Positions 60,601 to 64,000 of a DNA stretch of 64,000 nt are shown here, in pieces. Within the stretch, counting starts at the first letter, position 1, and each line of letters starts with the position of its first letter. Made by a program: the position numbers and the translations under genes. This DNA is from Gonapodya sp. JEL0774 (lineage: Eukaryota; Monoblepharomycota; Monoblepharidomycetes; Monoblepharidales; Gonapodyaceae). The notes beneath the pieces were generated by a model that saw only the letters and a program-made list of their open reading frames with translations, did no database searches and was not told the origin of the DNA. The stretch is taken from positions 310,001-374,000 of the forward strand of contig JADIIX010000001.1 in NCBI GenBank assembly GCA_027604505.1, read 5' to 3'.

Positions 60601-63600
60601 CTGCCTTCTTCTTGTCCCTGTCGGAAGCTATGCTTCCGGAAGTTTCAGACTCCGACTCCGATTTCTGTCCCTTCTGCGACCGCCAGTTGGCAAGTTTCGC
60701 CCGAATGCGTTCCGTTCCCAGATGCTCGAAAAATCTGAGAGCTCGGTTGATGAACGGGAGAATGTCCCTCACTTCATTCATCAGTGGACCGTCTGAAGGG
60801 GCCCGCTGCGATTCATCCCCACGATCCGCCAAGTCCATTAAAATATCCAGCAATGTCTGATTCATCCCTTTCCGGTCCATTAGATCGTCAAACGACACCG
60901 AACATGCCAAATCCACAAAGCGATGATCGTTTGCTCCTGCAAATTGCTCCTCCGCCAAAGCGACCAAAAGTAAATGTGCAGCTGCGCTTAGTATGAACTC
61001 GGCTGATGGCACTTTTGGACGCGCATGTGATGAACCACCAGAGCCCGTTGATTGCCTGGTTGTGGCGTTATATAACGAATAGTAAATAATCTGCACAAAT
61101 AGTGGAGATTGAACGATACTGCCGATATTGGCAAATAACGTCCCTGGAGGGATCATCGTGGGCCGTGGTATCGTCGGTTCCCAAGCAACACCACGAGCTG
61201 CTAGCTTTGCACTTCGTGCCTTCAAAGCCTAAATTCATCAAAAGTATTCGCATACTGTTGATTGTGAAAATACAGTTGCACCGATAAAAGCTCTCACCTC
61301 CTCAACATCTTGCCTCTGGTTTCGACTGTATTGAGCAAACCAAGGATCCACTTCGTCCCAACACGTCTCTTTCAGCTCATACAACCCCACTTCTCGTGTT
61401 CCTTCAGGTTGTTTGAAGTTCGCGACTTCTGACAGTATCTTGTCAAAATGTTTCTCAAAATTGCGCATGACATCGTCCCTACTGGATGTTGTTGAGTAAA
61501 CTACCACATCATTTTTGGATGAGATATTTCGCACGATATCCGAATGGACTGAGTTGATTCCAGGTTGAGTTGCCATCTGTCACTTCGCTCAAAAAATAAC
61601 CTTACCTCCACCGCCATTCTTCCAGTAGAGAGCCAGCTGATGCACGAGTTCCCTTCGCGTTTGCTGTTCCCAACTCAAACCAGCGATCCTTGTCCTCTCG
61701 GTGAGAATCAATATCAACAGCTCCAGCAGTTCTTCGGCCATAGTGGATTCTTGCTCGGGATCCATTCCAAGCGTGGAAGACCCAAAACTGCCCGAAAACC
61801 ACTGCTCCAAATCGAATCGCCGAATGAGAGATCCAAGAAATCGAGTTGCAGGTAGACAGGCAGCGAATGCTTGAAGAAGAAACACATCTTGGTCCCGACC
61901 AAGCTGCCCCGAAAAGAGAGTGTCCTAAATCTCATGAGTGCACACAGCATCAAACCAAACACACCTCTCTGAGTTCCCGCCTTCGATAGTTCGAGTCTTG
62001 GTCCTTCATTGAGCCACCGTTCCTCACCCACATTCCAGCACGCACTTGGCCTGAAAATGAAAGAACTCTCATTGAATAGTCAAATATTCGATGAAGTCGG
62101 TCATCACTCGGCTCCGTATTGGTATCCGACGCAAGACCCAGCAGACTGCTCCAGGACCCTGCAGACACAGGCAGAGACTCGGCACCGAAGGTGACAGCAT
62201 CTCTAGCAAAATGTACCGAAGCAGAGAGCAACTCGGCTAACAACCAATGGACAGGATGATGGTAACTCAAGAAGTATGGACTGTGGCCTGCTGGAGAGCC
62301 GCCTACTATGAAGGCAGGTATCTTGAAAGAACCACCAACAGCATACAACGGCGACACAACATCCCACGCCCCACTATCAGGTTCTAGCTGTGCCTGCGCA
62401 GCACACCAACTATCCAGCCAAGCAACTGTTGCCCTCACTGCTTCCCTCCAACTCTGGAAGTCTCTCTGTAATGAATCTGCAGGCGATTCAGCTGCAGCAT
62501 CCGCTCCATCATACTCTCCCGTCGGCGCAAGCGCTGCAGCGATAATCCACACCAACCTCCCAGTATGTATGGCAACACCGAAGGCGTGGATCCAGGCGAG
62601 ATCCTCATAATCAACATGTGCACCAAGCTTACGTGCTTGTGGATTCATGCGTTGCCAAACACCCAGCGTGTCGAGCACCCATGGAATGAAATCTTTGACA
62701 CGATCACGAAAAATGCGCTTACGGACTGGCGGAGCAGATAAAAGGTAACCGATGTCAGAGAACAGATGAGCGGTGCGTTTCGACTTAAAAATCATCGAGT
62801 TCGCTGGTAAAGCCGGATAGTGGGGGGATCGATGGGTGAGGGAGAGGCGGAATGAGGCTTCTACACGATTTCGATTGAGAGAAACTTCCTGTCCAAGCGC
62901 GTCGGAAAGATAGAATGTCTTGAACACATTCAGCATTGTAAACAGAGCACGTGTACTTGACACCAAGTGGTCAGCAACGCTGGGGACTGTAAAGAGCTGA
63001 ACGCAGAAGAGAAATATGGAATGATCCGGCTCTCGGTCCAGAAAAGTGTGAGAATGAGCGATTGGAAGATAGTTGGCCGCAAATCGTGACCCTTAAAACC
63101 AAGCGAAAATTTCTTTGTTTGAGAGGAATACTGAACAGTTAACATCAGCTTACCGAAATCCTTTTTAGACCAACTATCGACCATCAACGTTCGGATGAAC
63201 AGATCTCTCATCATGTCCCTCAGTGATTTCCAGAGATTTCTGTCCACTCTCAGAAAGCTGTCCAATCTCGGCCTCACGCTCGGTCCTCCGGGGACTGGCG
63301 GGGGCAGGTTCACAACAGGTGCTGCCGACAAACCCGCCCACGCTGTTCGGTTGGTTCCGGCCAATGCGAGTGTTGGGGTAACTGATGCCACATTCTGCGA
63401 TTGTGTATCCCCCGGCTGGGCGCCAGTCGGAATGGGACCTGCATCGGGCTGGACAAGCGGTGCCCCGACGCCTGTAGTTGTGGCCGGCTGAGCAGCTGTT
63501 TGGGCACGAGCAGCTAGCATACCACGGATCTGCTCGGTCAATTGAGTGACCAGTGCCTGTGGCGCAGGAATCGCGGGAGTGTTTACAACCCCTCCTTCCC

Positions 63601-64000
63601 CAGGATTGGCTTGTCCTCCTACGTCAGGTGTATCACCACCCTGTGTCCTTCCAACAATTGCTTCCTCAATCACCAATCTCAGAGCCTCCTCAAATCCGTC
63701 TTGAGTCTGCTGTGCGTTGACGTCGGGTGCAACAATAGCGATTTCGGCAACATCCGCGGGCTCCATATTTTCGTCGTCATCCTCATCATCCTCCTCCTCA
63801 TTTTCATCATCGTCCTCATCCATTTCATCGTAATCGTCATCATCGTCCTCGTCAATTTCCAACACGCCATCCATTGCCCAGGCCGGTGTGTCCGGGTCAG
63901 CCACTATAGGAGCCGGTCGGTTGGCAGGAAGGAGCTCTTCAATGTTTGCGTTGAGAATACCATCGGGTTCCAAGACAGGGTGGAGAACGTAATCGGGAGA
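57630..64000 (-). CDS. UBR1-like N-recognin E3 ubiquitin ligase, 5' end missing
   Basis: The gene enters from the right edge; the UBR box is beyond the window. In order: an acidic Asp/Glu block near 63870-63760, then NLWKSLRDMMRDLFIRT, conserved helical regions (62966-61950 and 61885-61600), and the exon 61225-60338 with WEPTIPRPTMIPPGTLFANI, KARQAAIMAQLKQQQNNF and the first RING ligands CIVCQVTV. A large exon starting at 60282 has the remaining RING-H2 (HVSTCGHLMHFRCFDSYV, YLCPLCKSLGNMLVP) and ends at 58091 with the zinc cluster CLSCKTSPANPALCLLCG, CCMTERCGECSMHMK. It splices to 58032-57904 (CGFNVGAYLLIKKGACLLL, YPLPYLDSHGESDFGL) and then 57830 downward (RGRPLFLSQKRLADLRKL, THGLPSFVARKIEQ). 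The last bases are uncertain; IWDMGGWDRF with stop 57630-57632 fits fungal UBR1 ends. It ubiquitinates N-degron substrates. Confidence 0.88.

Overview
The window is nuclear DNA of a fungus. Genes are split by many short GT-AG introns (mostly about 50 to 150 bases), are closely packed on both strands, and have no operon structure. The gene content is fungal: an Sfp/Lys5-type phosphopantetheinyl transferase, a secreted GH16 glucanase with fungal-type CBM1 domains, YME2, a fungal metallopeptidase with a jacalin domain, an SFI1-like centrin-binding protein and a UBR1-type N-recognin. An early-diverging, possibly zoosporic (chytrid-like) fungus fits the unusual domain fusions and the centrin-repeat protein, but the lineage is inferred. 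No tRNA, rRNA, CRISPR array, transposon or viral gene was recognised.

Left part (1-11 kb): the 3' end of a mitochondrial HSP90 (TRAP1), then a VAP (MSP-domain) protein with a coiled coil and a C-terminal SH3 domain. Three minus-strand genes follow: a phosphopantetheinyl transferase, an ankyrin-Nudix NAD(H) pyrophosphatase (NUDT12-like) whose spliced C-terminus is a peroxisomal AKL signal, and a long SANT-domain protein.

Middle (11-30 kb): the meiotic MutS homologue MSH4; a putative type I membrane protein; a secreted GH16 enzyme with two CBM1 domains and three copies of an unassigned Cys/Trp module; an AlkA-type DNA glycosylase; an MLKL-like pseudokinase with a C-terminal SH3-like domain; a coiled-coil protein; and a small secreted protein.

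Right-middle (30-50 kb): a cytochrome P450, a zinc alcohol dehydrogenase with two microexons, YME2, a large low-complexity and coiled-coil protein, an FAHD1-type hydrolase, an enoyl-CoA hydratase-like gene with an in-frame stop, and a cysteine synthase fused to a TXNDC17-like thioredoxin domain that lacks the second active-site cysteine.

Right end (50-64 kb): a jacalin metallopeptidase, an SFI1-like protein, and the C-terminal two thirds or so of a UBR1-like E3 ligase running off the end. The genes do not form one pathway. The candidates for new biology are the domain fusions (VAP-SH3, cysteine synthase-thioredoxin), the MLKL-like pseudokinase-SH3 protein, the novel module in the glucanase, and the last NUDT12 intron, where retention would replace the peroxisomal signal with a hydrophobic tail. 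Exon borders were placed by hand from splice consensus, reading phase and protein-family continuity; where a border is not stated it is unresolved.
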